64,000 nucleotides of DNA from Mechercharimyces sp. CAU 1602. GTDB lineage: Bacteria > Bacillota > Bacilli > Thermoactinomycetales > JANTPT01. Under the pieces are notes generated by a model. It did no database searches. It saw nothing but the letters and a program-made list of their open reading frames with translations, and was not told the origin of the DNA. Location: contig NZ_JANTPT010000001.1 in NCBI RefSeq assembly GCF_024753565.1, forward strand, positions 1,939,336 through 2,003,335, in the 5' to 3' direction. This document shows, piece after piece, positions 46,042-54,407 of the stretch (position 1 is the stretch's first letter; the number at the start of each line of letters is the position of its first letter). A program made the translations under genes and the position numbers.

Positions 46042-46869
46042 TTAATGTCCTTTCATTTTCATCTGTTCTACCATCCACTCTACTTCTCTCTTTATCTTTT
46101 CTTGCTCAAGTAAAGCAGGTTCTTCTGCCACTCGTCGATATAAACAATATAGGTTGTATATAGCAGGATGAGTATATGCTAGTTTTTCCCATTGTTCCGT
46201 CCCCGTTCGATGATGGTGTAGCTTAGGATTAACCACCTCTGATGTTTTCCTAGCCAACCACTCATCCCCTTCCGACGGTATATCCAAGGCGTCCCATAAT
46301 CGTTTAACTTCTGCCACTGGATGAGACAATAAGCGGTCATATTCGACCACATATCGGGACTCACCTTCAGTCATATATAAATCTAACAAAGCATGCAATT
46401 TCCAGTAAAAAAGAGCTCCCCCATCTGAACTTCCCCACGACTCCCTCATTGAATACGTCACATCGAGTGGGTTGCGAACCATTACCACATACTGCAACGT
46501 AAAGTTCAACTCTTTAGCAATTTCTTTCCACATGGCCACATACTCAGATGTACGTGGATCCTTCCAGCCCCAGAGAGGATGCTGAATGAAGTCGGACTTT
46601 ATGTAAGCAGTTATCTTCTCTTTGATTTCCTTACCATAAGGTGTCTGCACCCACTCCGGGTGAAGAAAGGGGAGCGGACTCCCATAACGTTGGCGAATTG
46701 ACCGATGCATGCCAATGATCTCACGATCTTCCCAGTACCCCCCTTCATTATTTCGATCTGCCGGCAACAAATTTATTCCCCAATATACTCCCAGATTACA
46801 AAGCAGGTGTGCCATCAGTGAGGTTCCACTACGCCCCGTTCCCAAGATACAGATCGCACGGCTAGACAT
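46042..46869 (-). CDS. Sulfotransferase-family protein
   Basis: A 275-residue P-loop protein of the sulfotransferase family, which moves sulfate from PAPS to an acceptor. The 5'-phosphosulfate loop is ICILGTGRSGTSLMAHLL, the 3'-phosphate motif is YVVMVRNPLDVTYSM, and WGWKDPRTSEYV is typical of bacterial carbohydrate or lipid sulfotransferases. AAAGGAG lies 8 nt before the ATG. It is the first gene of a unit with the two-domain glycosyltransferase. Sulfation of a surface sugar is a reasonable inference but is not shown. Confidence 0.85.
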   Translation of the reverse strand: MSSRAICILGTGRSGTSLMAHLLCNLGVYWGINLLPADRNNEGGYWEDREIIGMHRSIRQRYGSPLPFLHPEWVQTPYGKEIKEKITAYIKSDFIQHPLWGWKDPRTSEYVAMWKEIAKELNFTLQYVVMVRNPLDVTYSMRESWGSSDGGALFYWKLHALLDLYMTEGESRYVVEYDRLLSHPVAEVKRLWDALDIPSEGDEWLARKTSEVVNPKLHHHRTGTEQWEKLAYTHPAIYNLYCLYRRVAEEPALLEQEKIKREVEWMVEQMKMKGH

Positions 46870-47101
46870 GAACAGCTCTCCTTTGCTTCCTTCTTACGTA
46901 CATTACATTCCATCGAGGTATCAGATAGTACAACTCTATCTCGGTCACGCTTGATTATTTTATAATTAGGAATAAATAAACGGAAAGGAAGGTATTACTT
47001 CTGTGCGGCTGGTGATACCTTTCACACTAAGATTTGCTTCCCGCATATCTAACATCACATCGTTAATTTTATCAATCTAAGGGAATCTATGTATGACTAT
47101 A

Positions 47102-47110
47102 TGGTATAAT
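47102..47110 (+). promoter_or_regulatory. Extended -10 promoter of the lipoprotein gene
   Basis: TGGTATAAT (47102-47110) is a perfect extended -10, 48 nt before the lipoprotein ATG. No TTGACA-like -35 is needed or seen. Confidence 0.55.
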
Positions 47111-47157
47111 CACATCAGATAGATGAAATGGGTTACTATATTTGTAAGGAGGATGTC

Positions 47158-47808
47158 ATGATGAAAAAAAAGAATATTCCTTATATAATTATATCGATCT
47201 GTCTTCTATTGTCTGCTTGTACAAATCAAACAGAATCTGAAAGCGAAATTCAGGCTGATACGAATCAAACAAAGTCCAGCGAACCTACTGCAAAGGCACG
47301 AGAGTACAATGAACCTCTAACACAGGTGGGGAAGGAAACAAAGCATCCCCTAGGAACGTTCGTTTTAAAACAGATAAGTGAGCCTAATGTAACACTGGAA
47401 ACAGATTCTCTTCGAATACAAATAGAACGAATTAAGATCGTACATAGTACAAAGTTAAGTGATATCGCCAAGTACAACCTGAAAACAAGAGGACTAAATA
47501 CAAAGGAAATGAACGCCATTCAGTTAACAACAACATTAGAGAACACCTCAAATCAACAGTTAAACTTAGAAAAAGGACCGATAAAGAGACTTGTACTAAG
47601 TAATGGAGAAGAAGTAGATGTAGAAAGTATGAATGCAGATCCAAAAATCATGAGCTTAAAAGCAAATGAGAAAGAGGAATTCACACTAATATGTTTTCTC
47701 TCTCAAGAACCTAATCAGTTAAACTATGTGAAGATTATACCCGAAGTACAAACCCAGTCCATCCAAGACAACACAAACAAAACGGAAACCTTCAAGGTTA
47801 AAATGTAA
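47158..47808 (+). CDS. DUF4352-like secreted lipoprotein
   Basis: A 216-residue lipoprotein with signal peptide IPYIIISICLLLSAC ending in lipobox LSAC, a Glu/Ser/Thr-rich linker and a beta-rich domain. The pattern ...LTTTLENTSNQQLNL...LSNGEEVDVES...LKANEKEEFTLICFL resembles telokin-like DUF4352 domains. It would sit anchored on the outer face of the membrane. GGAGG precedes two adjoining ATGs; I give the first, 5 nt away. Function is unknown. Confidence 0.78.
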   Translation: MMKKKNIPYIIISICLLLSACTNQTESESEIQADTNQTKSSEPTAKAREYNEPLTQVGKETKHPLGTFVLKQISEPNVTLETDSLRIQIERIKIVHSTKLSDIAKYNLKTRGLNTKEMNAIQLTTTLENTSNQQLNLEKGPIKRLVLSNGEEVDVESMNADPKIMSLKANEKEEFTLICFLSQEPNQLNYVKIIPEVQTQSIQDNTNKTETFKVKM

Positions 47809-47903
47809 GCTTTAAACGCCTTAATATCCTAATTTCCTTTGGTTGTTGGTTATCACTTACCATCTATAGCTTTATATTGGATATTTACTCTTTGTAAGAA
47901 TAT

Positions 47904-47934
47904 AAAAACAGCCGCTTATGAAGCGGCTGTTTTT
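47904..47934. terminator. Bidirectional terminator between lipoprotein and SH3-like gene
   Basis: Arms AAAAACAGCCGCTT (47904-47917) and AAGCGGCTGTTTTT (47921-47934) give a perfect 14-bp stem with T-runs both ways between convergent genes. Confidence 0.95.
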
Positions 47935-47948
47935 ATATTGAAACTAAG

Positions 47949-48302
47949 TTAAAAGCTACAGTACTCAACTACAGGCTGGCTTGTCCCTGTATAGATAAAG
48001 TAGTCGGGAGCGTAACCATAATCCCAATTACCACCATAATTATTATCATCCACCCAGTTCCACACCGTACTGCCAAAGTAAGATTGACCATTTACGTAAC
48101 AATACAAATAAAGGTAATTCCCATCCGGAATATTGGTTTCTGATCGTGCTCCGTTAATTGTTGGACTACTAGCACGCAGATCCAAGCCTGAACCTGTCTT
48201 CTGAATCTTGTATAGCCCATCTGCATAAGTCGCTTCAGTTCCTACGAACACAGACAAAGCCATTGCCAATGAAACCACAGCTATTGCAGTCTTCTTGATC
48301 AT
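47949..48302 (-). CDS. Small secreted SH3-like protein
   Basis: A 117-residue exported protein. The signal peptide KKTAIAVVSLAMALSVFVGT ends near ATYADG. The mature part (GLDLRASSPTINGARS ... YLYCYVNGQSYFGSTVWNWV ... GYAPDYFIYTG) resembles small bacterial SH3-like domains of secreted inhibitors or wall-binding proteins. Two cysteines, in YCYV and at the C terminus (EYCSF), could form one disulfide. GGGGAG lies 6 nt before the ATG at 48302. The role is unknown. Confidence 0.75.
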   Translation of the reverse strand: MIKKTAIAVVSLAMALSVFVGTEATYADGLYKIQKTGSGLDLRASSPTINGARSETNIPDGNYLYLYCYVNGQSYFGSTVWNWVDDNNYGGNWDYGYAPDYFIYTGTSQPVVEYCSF

Positions 48303-48569
48303 CAAAATCTCCCCTTAATAATCAATTTTTAGGTCTCAACTACAATATACACAACCGAAAGTATCATGGCAATAATATGAATTTATGATAAATCAAAGGA
48401 ATCGTACATCTAGAAATAACATATAATCTTTGATTTCATACTATTAATCTTACGATCCGATCAAATCATTCGTCTTCTCTCTACTATCATTTTTAAACGT
48501 ATTTAGTAAATTATTATTAATTCTAAATGAGTTGATCTAGATAGACTGCTCCCCATTCAGATTAAAAAG

Positions 48570-49313
48570 TCAGGCATTCTTTTCATGTAACTCTAAATGA
48601 AGAAAGGTGCAAGAACATTTAGCCGTAGCAACCTCCACCGAAATCTTGCTATCATGTGCTAATAGTTCATTTAGATAGGAAAGGCGATCATTAATTTCAG
48701 TTAAAATCTTCTCTCTCCCTTTGAGCAAAATACCGTGGCCGAGAATCATGGTGTAATCACAATAATGTTTTAATGCTTCAAGCGATTTGACATGACTCTG
48801 AACTGTATTTGTAATGAACGGCAAAATAGGGCTTCCATCATTAGAGGTCATAATTTCGTCTGCCACATGCACAAATTGACCATTAATATCTATTATCATC
48901 GTACAGATAGAGTGCCCAGGTAACGGAATCATCACTAGCTCAAAGTTACCAAATTGGATTTTCGTCTTTTCGCCTATCTCAAAAGTAGGAACAATATGAG
49001 GATGCTCTTCTTTTGCTGTCCATTTATCTAACGTGATTTGCGCATTCGCATGCCCATAACGAGGTACAGGAGGCAAGCTTTTCAAACCACTTATATGATC
49101 AGGATGAAAGTGACTAATCACAACGCTGTCCAGTTTTAGATCGTTTTTTATTAAGTCAGTAAATACTTGATGCGCATGATCTTCAAAAGCTGTATCAATC
49201 AAGAGTGCCTTATCTTCGTGAGTAAGTGCAAGTATATTAAACCCGAAATGTCCTCCTGGATTAGGTGCAAATTGATATAAGTAGATTCCGTCAGCTATCG
49301 TTTGTTTAAGCAT
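48570..49313 (-). CDS. Metallo-beta-lactamase-fold hydrolase
   Basis: A 247-residue MBL-fold enzyme with zinc ligands in ISHFHPDHISGL, IPLPGHSICTM and VHVADEIM, then LGHGILLKG. The C-terminal CSCTFLHLELHEKNA is unusual. Substrates of this broad family range from lactones to thioesters to nucleic acids; none is indicated here. The ribosome site is weak. The gene lies 105 nt downstream of a WYL-type regulator on the same strand, which might control it. Confidence 0.84.
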   Translation of the reverse strand: MLKQTIADGIYLYQFAPNPGGHFGFNILALTHEDKALLIDTAFEDHAHQVFTDLIKNDLKLDSVVISHFHPDHISGLKSLPPVPRYGHANAQITLDKWTAKEEHPHIVPTFEIGEKTKIQFGNFELVMIPLPGHSICTMIIDINGQFVHVADEIMTSNDGSPILPFITNTVQSHVKSLEALKHYCDYTMILGHGILLKGREKILTEINDRLSYLNELLAHDSKISVEVATAKCSCTFLHLELHEKNA

Positions 49314-49418
49314 GATGTGGACCCCTTTTCTTTTCTCTCATCATAACTGAAAATGGCTGACAACAGGTGGTCAGCCAAGATTGTAAACAATCATTATTTA
49401 TAACCTGCATGAGCTAGC

Positions 49419-50357
49419 TCATGTTTTTTCCTCATAGGAACCGTAATGTTTTATCATCTCTTCAAGGTAATTTTTCATTTCTAACCTTAGGAACGCCGGT
49501 TCCATCACTTCACACTCTTTCCCAAATGATAATATAAAGCGAAGCAAACCCTCCTCATAAGGATAATCTTCCTCTACAATAAAGCCTCCCTCCTCATCTG
49601 GCTGGATACTAGTCAGCGGAAAATACTCCTGTAAGTGTGGTCCTATGTGTATAGAGAACTTAAGTTTCACTTTTATACTGTTCCGAATGTAGCCCTGTTC
49701 AAATACTGCTTGCAATGCCTCAGCGGAAATAGGTTGGCTATAAAACTTTTCACCCAAAGAGACATTCTGCATGCGGCTCAATTTAAAGCGACGATAATCT
49801 TTTCTCAAGTGACAAAACGCTATCACAGACCAATATCCATGATGGAAATCAATCTGAATTGGTTCAACACATCGTCTCTCCTTTATAAAACGTCTATTTG
49901 TATAATCAAATTGGATTAAAAGTTTATTCTGCAAAGCTTTATTAATCAATCGAAAATAAGATTTTGTTTTCTCCTCCATATTGAGTTGCGAAATATTAAT
50001 GTGAATATTATTTTCCCCACTGCTTGGACTCTGGTCCTGAAGCGCTAGCTTATGTAGAATTTTTTCTGGAATTTCATTTCTACCAACCAATGAAGATAGC
50101 GACGCCATAATCGGCAAGAGTACCTGAACCTCTGACGAATTAAAAAACATCTCACTCAACCTATATTGCTCCATGAGTGAAAAGCCTCCTCCATGACCTC
50201 CTTCTGCAACGATAGGAACACCTGCTTCACATAGCTTGTCAATATCGCGATAAATGGTTCTTAACGAAACCTCAAACTGATCAGCAAGCTCTTTACCCGT
50301 CATGACATCTCTTTTTAGAAGTAATAAAATAATAGATAATAGTCTTTCTACCCTCAT
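49419..50357 (-). CDS. YafY-type HTH/WYL transcriptional regulator
   Basis: A 312-residue regulator with an N-terminal DeoR/HTH_11-like winged helix (RVERLLSIILLLLKRDVMTG, FEVSLRTIYRDIDKLCEAGV), a conserved GGHGGGFSL bridge and a C-terminal WYL-type domain (FDYTNRRFIKERRCVEPIQI, GYWSVIAFCHLRKDYRRFKL). WYL proteins sense ligands or nucleic acid. I start at the ATG at 50357 after GGAGGAG; the frame upstream is open but lacks protein-like sequence. Its target may be the neighbouring MBL or reductase gene. Confidence 0.88.
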   Translation of the reverse strand: MRVERLLSIILLLLKRDVMTGKELADQFEVSLRTIYRDIDKLCEAGVPIVAEGGHGGGFSLMEQYRLSEMFFNSSEVQVLLPIMASLSSLVGRNEIPEKILHKLALQDQSPSSGENNIHINISQLNMEEKTKSYFRLINKALQNKLLIQFDYTNRRFIKERRCVEPIQIDFHHGYWSVIAFCHLRKDYRRFKLSRMQNVSLGEKFYSQPISAEALQAVFEQGYIRNSIKVKLKFSIHIGPHLQEYFPLTSIQPDEEGGFIVEEDYPYEEGLLRFILSFGKECEVMEPAFLRLEMKNYLEEMIKHYGSYEEKT

Positions 50358-50423
50358 CCCATTCGTTCTCCTCCGCCAATAGCCTTCTAATCTTCTATAT
50401 GCGGCACACACCCCGCACAAAAT

Positions 50424-50452
50424 AAGGAACGGGGCCATCAAACCCCCTTCCT
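50424..50452 (-). terminator. Terminator after the YhdH-type reductase gene
   Basis: On the minus strand AGGAAGGGGG pairs with CCCCGTTCCT (one mismatch) around an 8-nt loop, followed by TATTTTG. Confidence 0.7.
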
Positions 50453-50551
50453 CACCTTATAGATCTAGCTAATTTCACAGCTAACTTGCTCATTATGCGT
50501 CCCTCTGTCATCTCACACAAACCTTGTCAATTACTTACTTTCTTTTTTAGA

Positions 50552-51544
50552 TTACAACGCTAATACGGCCCTTCCTCTCATCTTACCTGCTAAAATTTGT
50601 TCCAAGGTTGTCGGTAATTGATCAAGGGAAATCTCAAACGCAATTCTATCCGCTACATCTTCGATTTTAAGATCAGTCGCTAATCGCTTCCAGATTTGCT
50701 CCCGATACTCCCGTGAGATATGCGCCGTATCAATTCCAAGCACGTTGACCCCACGTAAGATGAGCGGATATACCGTTGATGAATACGTTGCACCACCAGT
50801 AAGTCCGCTCACAGCGATCGAACCACTATAATCCATCGTCCGTAAGAGATAACTTAAGGTATTACCACCGACAGGATCGACGGCTCCAGCCCAGGTACGC
50901 TTCGACAGGGGGCCTACCTTCTCTTCACCGTCTACGCTTACTCGTCCTATTACATCACTTGCCCCTAGTTCGCGTAAGAAAGTGTGTTCACTCTCCTTGC
51001 CTGTACTTGCTACCACATCATAACCCCGTTGCGAAAGCATCGCAATAGCCGTACAACCCACCCCACCAGTAGCTCCCGTCACGAGTACAGGTTCTCCTCC
51101 TGGTCTTAATCCATTCTCTTCTAAACGCTGAATTGACATCGCGGCGGTAAATCCAGCTGTTCCCAATGCCATTGCATCCTTTAGTGACAATCCCTGTGGG
51201 AGGGGAATCACCCACTCTGCCGGGATACGGGCCACTTCACTAAACCCTCCCGTATGAGATACTCCCAAAGCCCCATTCCCCGCAATCACTTCATCTCCCA
51301 CTTGATAACGATCATCTTGAGATTCAAGCACGATACCCGCTAAATCAATTCCAGGTACCATCGGATATTTCTCTAAGATACGCCCATTAGGAATACTAGC
51401 AAGTCCATCTTTAAAGTTGATACTCGAGTACTTAACCTCGATAATCACTTCACCTTCATCTATATCCGCCAATGTCAAAGAACGAATCTCACTTGTAAAC
51501 TCCTCTTCACCCTTATGTACATATAAAGCACGAAAGGTTGTCAT
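50552..51544 (-). CDS. YhdH/YhfP-family quinone oxidoreductase (acrylyl-CoA reductase-like)
   Basis: A 330-residue medium-chain dehydrogenase/reductase lacking the catalytic zinc ligands. YSSINFKDGLASIPNGRILE, MVPGIDLAGIV and LVTGATGGVGCTAIAML (NADPH Rossmann loop) are the hallmarks of the YhdH/YhfP/AcuI group, which reduce acrylyl-CoA or quinone-like double bonds. GGGAG lies about 5 nt before the ATG at 51544; codons upstream overlap the site. It has its own terminator. The exact substrate is not visible. Confidence 0.9.
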   Translation of the reverse strand: MTTFRALYVHKGEEEFTSEIRSLTLADIDEGEVIIEVKYSSINFKDGLASIPNGRILEKYPMVPGIDLAGIVLESQDDRYQVGDEVIAGNGALGVSHTGGFSEVARIPAEWVIPLPQGLSLKDAMALGTAGFTAAMSIQRLEENGLRPGGEPVLVTGATGGVGCTAIAMLSQRGYDVVASTGKESEHTFLRELGASDVIGRVSVDGEEKVGPLSKRTWAGAVDPVGGNTLSYLLRTMDYSGSIAVSGLTGGATYSSTVYPLILRGVNVLGIDTAHISREYREQIWKRLATDLKIEDVADRIAFEISLDQLPTTLEQILAGKMRGRAVLAL

Positions 51545-51741
51545 ATGATCTCCCCCCACTGTTCATAGAAAAACAAACGCTTAAAAACTTTATTCCCACG
51601 TCACCTATATTCGACACAGATATCTTCGCCTCCTATCATATACGGCATACTCACTGTTTAGATCGTTCACAACCCCATTATAATACTAGTGGCTAATCCT
51701 GCACTTGCTTACCACCCTTTCCTTTCATTTATTTCACTCTA

Positions 51742-51771
51742 TTGACAATAACCTTTCTATTTAGATAGAAT
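51742..51771 (+). promoter_or_regulatory. Sigma-A promoter of the M28 aminopeptidase
   Basis: TTGACA (51742-51747) and TAGAAT (51766-51771) are separated by 18 bp, about 43 nt before the start codon. Confidence 0.65.
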
Positions 51772-51813
51772 AATAACGGAACAAACATTCACATTATTCC
51801 GGGAGGTTATAGG

Positions 51814-53217
51814 ATGAAACGTAAGAAGAGTAGCATTATTGTGTTACTTGCTCTATCCTTGTTGCTGGTGTTCTCAAGCTCTGTAAGTGCGGCACCTTTG
51901 ATGCAGCCGATGCAGAAAGTAAAAACCATTGCAGATAAAATCGACAAGAATCGTATTCAAAAACATATCGAACGCTTAGCAGACGCGGATAATCCTCGCC
52001 TCACAGGCTTTGACGGTGAGCATAAAGCCGCCAACTACTTAGAGAAGCGACTTAAGAACTACAAACTGAAAACTGACCGTCAAATCTTTCCGGTACTCGC
52101 CTATATTGCTCGTGGTTCAGAGATTACGATCAACAGCCCCGAGTCCAAACAACTAGAATCAAATACCTTCGAATACACTCCTGCCACACCGGCTGAGGGA
52201 ATCACCTCAGATATTGTTTATGCCGATCTCGGGAAACCTGAAGATTTCGAAGGGTTAGATCTAGAGGGGAAAATCGCTTTTATCAAACGCGGTGAACTCT
52301 CCTTCTATGACAAAGTACAAAACGCTGCTGCTGCAGGTGCTATTGGTGCCATCATCTTTAACCATAGTGATGGTATCATAAGCGGTACGCTCACTCAAAT
52401 CAGTGATATCCCCGCACTCGCCATGAACAAAGAAGAAGGTGAATGGGTGAAATCATTGCTTGATGAAGGACAAACCGTCTCCATGACAATCAAAGCAGAT
52501 GCCGAATACAAACCGAGCTACTCACAAAACGTCATCGCTGAGCTTCCAGCGAAAATCGCCAAGAAAAAAGCAAAGACGATCGTCATCGGTGCTCACTATG
52601 ACAGCATTGACGGTCCAGGAGCAAATGATAATGCTTCCGGTACCGCTACCTTGCTCGAAGTAGCCAAAGCATTATCCAAAGAGAAATTTCGTCACAACAT
52701 TCGCTTCATCTTCTTCGGTGCAGAGGAGTCTGGTTTAATTGGTGCCGAAAAATATGTCGAATCGCTTAGCGATGAAGAGAAGCAGGATATCGCTGCCATG
52801 ATCAACCTCGATATGGTGGGGGTAGGTGATACACTCAATATCATGACCGCCGCTGAAGATAGCTCTTCCTTCGTTGCAGACCTAGCAGAAGAATATGTAT
52901 CTACCTATGGATACAACTACGAGCGGGGTGCCTCTACTCGTAGTGATCACAAACCATTTGAAGATGCCGGTATCCCAGTAGCCTTCTTCCATTACTCGGA
53001 AGATCCTTACTACCATACTGATGAAGATACCCCCGACAAAATAGATAAGGACAATCTCTATCGCGTGGGTACACTCACCGCTCTGCTTATCAATCATCTC
53101 GGAAACCAGAAAAAGCTGCCCGAGCGTGAAGAAGCCCCAACGATGAAGATTGAAGGCTTTACCCCCGGTAAAGTAAACAGCAAAGATCCCCTACCTGCAC
53201 CCGCAGCGAAAAAATAA
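51814..53217 (+). CDS. Secreted M28 aminopeptidase with PA domain
   Basis: A 467-residue exported zinc aminopeptidase. The signal peptide IIVLLALSLLLVFSSSVSAA is followed by a PA domain at about residues 120-215 (GKIAFIKRGELSFYDKVQNA, AAAGAIGAIIFN). The M28 catalytic domain then supplies zinc ligands and catalytic Glu in VIGAHYDSIDGPGANDNAS, FFGAEESGLIG, NLDMVGVG and FHYSEDPYYHTDED. It resembles Bacillus YwaD. GGGAGG precedes the ATG. It acts outside the cell, releasing N-terminal residues from peptides. Confidence 0.95.
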   Translation: MKRKKSSIIVLLALSLLLVFSSSVSAAPLMQPMQKVKTIADKIDKNRIQKHIERLADADNPRLTGFDGEHKAANYLEKRLKNYKLKTDRQIFPVLAYIARGSEITINSPESKQLESNTFEYTPATPAEGITSDIVYADLGKPEDFEGLDLEGKIAFIKRGELSFYDKVQNAAAAGAIGAIIFNHSDGIISGTLTQISDIPALAMNKEEGEWVKSLLDEGQTVSMTIKADAEYKPSYSQNVIAELPAKIAKKKAKTIVIGAHYDSIDGPGANDNASGTATLLEVAKALSKEKFRHNIRFIFFGAEESGLIGAEKYVESLSDEEKQDIAAMINLDMVGVGDTLNIMTAAEDSSSFVADLAEEYVSTYGYNYERGASTRSDHKPFEDAGIPVAFFHYSEDPYYHTDEDTPDKIDKDNLYRVGTLTALLINHLGNQKKLPEREEAPTMKIEGFTPGKVNSKDPLPAPAAKK

Positions 53218-53225
53218 TAGGGAAA

Positions 53226-53273
53226 AATAAAATCCACCAGGCGACAGTAAGGACTGTTGCCTGGGATTTTATT
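53226..53273 (+). terminator. Terminator after the aminopeptidase
   Basis: Arms AATAAAATCC (53226) and GGATTTTATT (53264) with inner pairs AGGC/GCCT and ACAGT/ACTGT form one long interrupted hairpin ending in T-rich sequence. Confidence 0.85.
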
Positions 53274-53350
53274 CATTAACACTAAACCAAATTAGATTAC
53301 ATCTTGCAATTAAAGTAACAGAGAAGTATACCACGTTTACTCACCCTCAG

Positions 53351-53764
53351 TTATTCCAATATCCGCTCTCGCCATTCCTTCGGATAGGTTTTACATGTTG
53401 AAGGCTGAGGAAAAATTTGCTGACGATATCGAGCGATCACATCGTATACGCTGTCACGCCATCTACGGGGTACAATGTAAAAAAACCTCAGCAGCTTCCA
53501 CATTCCCTGTAAAGAACCAGCTACTCGTAGCGCCGCTTCAGATTTTATATAATACTTCCCCTGATCAATCAAAACAAACGTATTAAAATCCCGATCATCT
53601 AATCCTCCCGCACGTAATAGTGCTCTCCCCCTATCCGATTGTAAAGAAATAAAGCGAAATACTCCTTGACGATCACGTGGAATCACAAATTGGACAAGTG
53701 CATGGCAGAGACCGCATTCTCCATCGTATAAAATATAAGCATGAGAATCAGTGATTATCATCAT
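53351..53764 (-). CDS. DCC-family thiol-disulfide oxidoreductase
   Basis: A 137-residue thioredoxin-like protein of the DCC/DUF393 family. The N-terminal motif ILYDGECGLCHALVQFVIPR includes the DxxCxxC redox site, and FISLQSDRGRALL and FNTFVLID follow. It is cytosolic with no signal peptide. Its start overlaps the response-regulator gene by 17 nt, so the two are translationally coupled, which makes a redox link to the two-component system plausible though unproven. Confidence 0.88.
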   Translation of the reverse strand: MMIITDSHAYILYDGECGLCHALVQFVIPRDRQGVFRFISLQSDRGRALLRAGGLDDRDFNTFVLIDQGKYYIKSEAALRVAGSLQGMWKLLRFFYIVPRRWRDSVYDVIARYRQQIFPQPSTCKTYPKEWRERILE

Positions 53765-54392
53765 AACCCACTCCTTGCCTCACTCCATTTATCTTGGCAA
53801 CGGCTTCACGACTTGTGCGTACCCTCAGCTTCTTCAAAATCCGATTCACTTGATTCTTAACTGTACTTTCCGCTTTATATAGCTTTTTCATAATCTGCGT
53901 CTGTGTATATCCCAATTCTAACAGGGTAAAAATCTCTCGCTCAGCAGGGGTAAGCGAGTGAAGCGCTTCCTCTCTTCGAAGCCGTGCTAATTCCTCCTGT
54001 AAAATGTTTAAAGGACGGGCATTGCGAAAAACCGCTCGAATAACGTGCGGAAGCTGGACATAGTCTGCTTTTTCTACATAGTTGAGGGCACCTGCCGCAA
54101 ACGAGTCCATGATCGCCTTATCTTCAGCCAATGAAGTAAGCATCACTACATGTGTAGGACGTATCGCTTGAATAGCCATTACCCCTTCGATTCCAGCCCC
54201 CTCATCATCTCCTAACACGATATCCATCACCACCACGTCATACGAATCCGCTCGAACGGCCGCAATTGCATCTTCCTTAGTAGTAACTGCCTTCACTACG
54301 TTTAAATCTACTTCTCTACTCAAATATATGGTTAAACCGTCTATCCAATCGTGGTCATCTTCCACCAATAATAGCTTAATTCCCTCCACCAC
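53748..54392 (-). CDS. NarL/FixJ-type response regulator
   Basis: A 214-residue response regulator. The receiver domain has the acidic pocket LLLVEDDHDW, the phosphoacceptor aspartate in YDVVVMDIVLGDDEG and the lysine in NYVEKADY. A C-terminal LuxR-type HTH follows (LTPAEREIFTLLELGYTQTQ, AESTVKNQVNRILKKL). Two adjoining GTG codons (54392 and 54389) follow AAAGGAGG; I give the first. It lies 15 nt after its cognate kinase gene. Confidence 0.92.
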   Translation of the reverse strand: MVEGIKLLLVEDDHDWIDGLTIYLSREVDLNVVKAVTTKEDAIAAVRADSYDVVVMDIVLGDDEGAGIEGVMAIQAIRPTHVVMLTSLAEDKAIMDSFAAGALNYVEKADYVQLPHVIRAVFRNARPLNILQEELARLRREEALHSLTPAEREIFTLLELGYTQTQIMKKLYKAESTVKNQVNRILKKLRVRTSREAVAKINGVRQGVGYDDNH

Positions 54393-54407
54393 GCGCCCCT
54401 CCTTTCT

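Noticed and set aside
47011-47026. GGTGA-N6-TCACA, a 9/10 match to the CRP/FNR dyad
   Set aside because: It is about 98 bp from the lipoprotein start predicted from the extended -10 and in no standard activator position; a chance match is likely.
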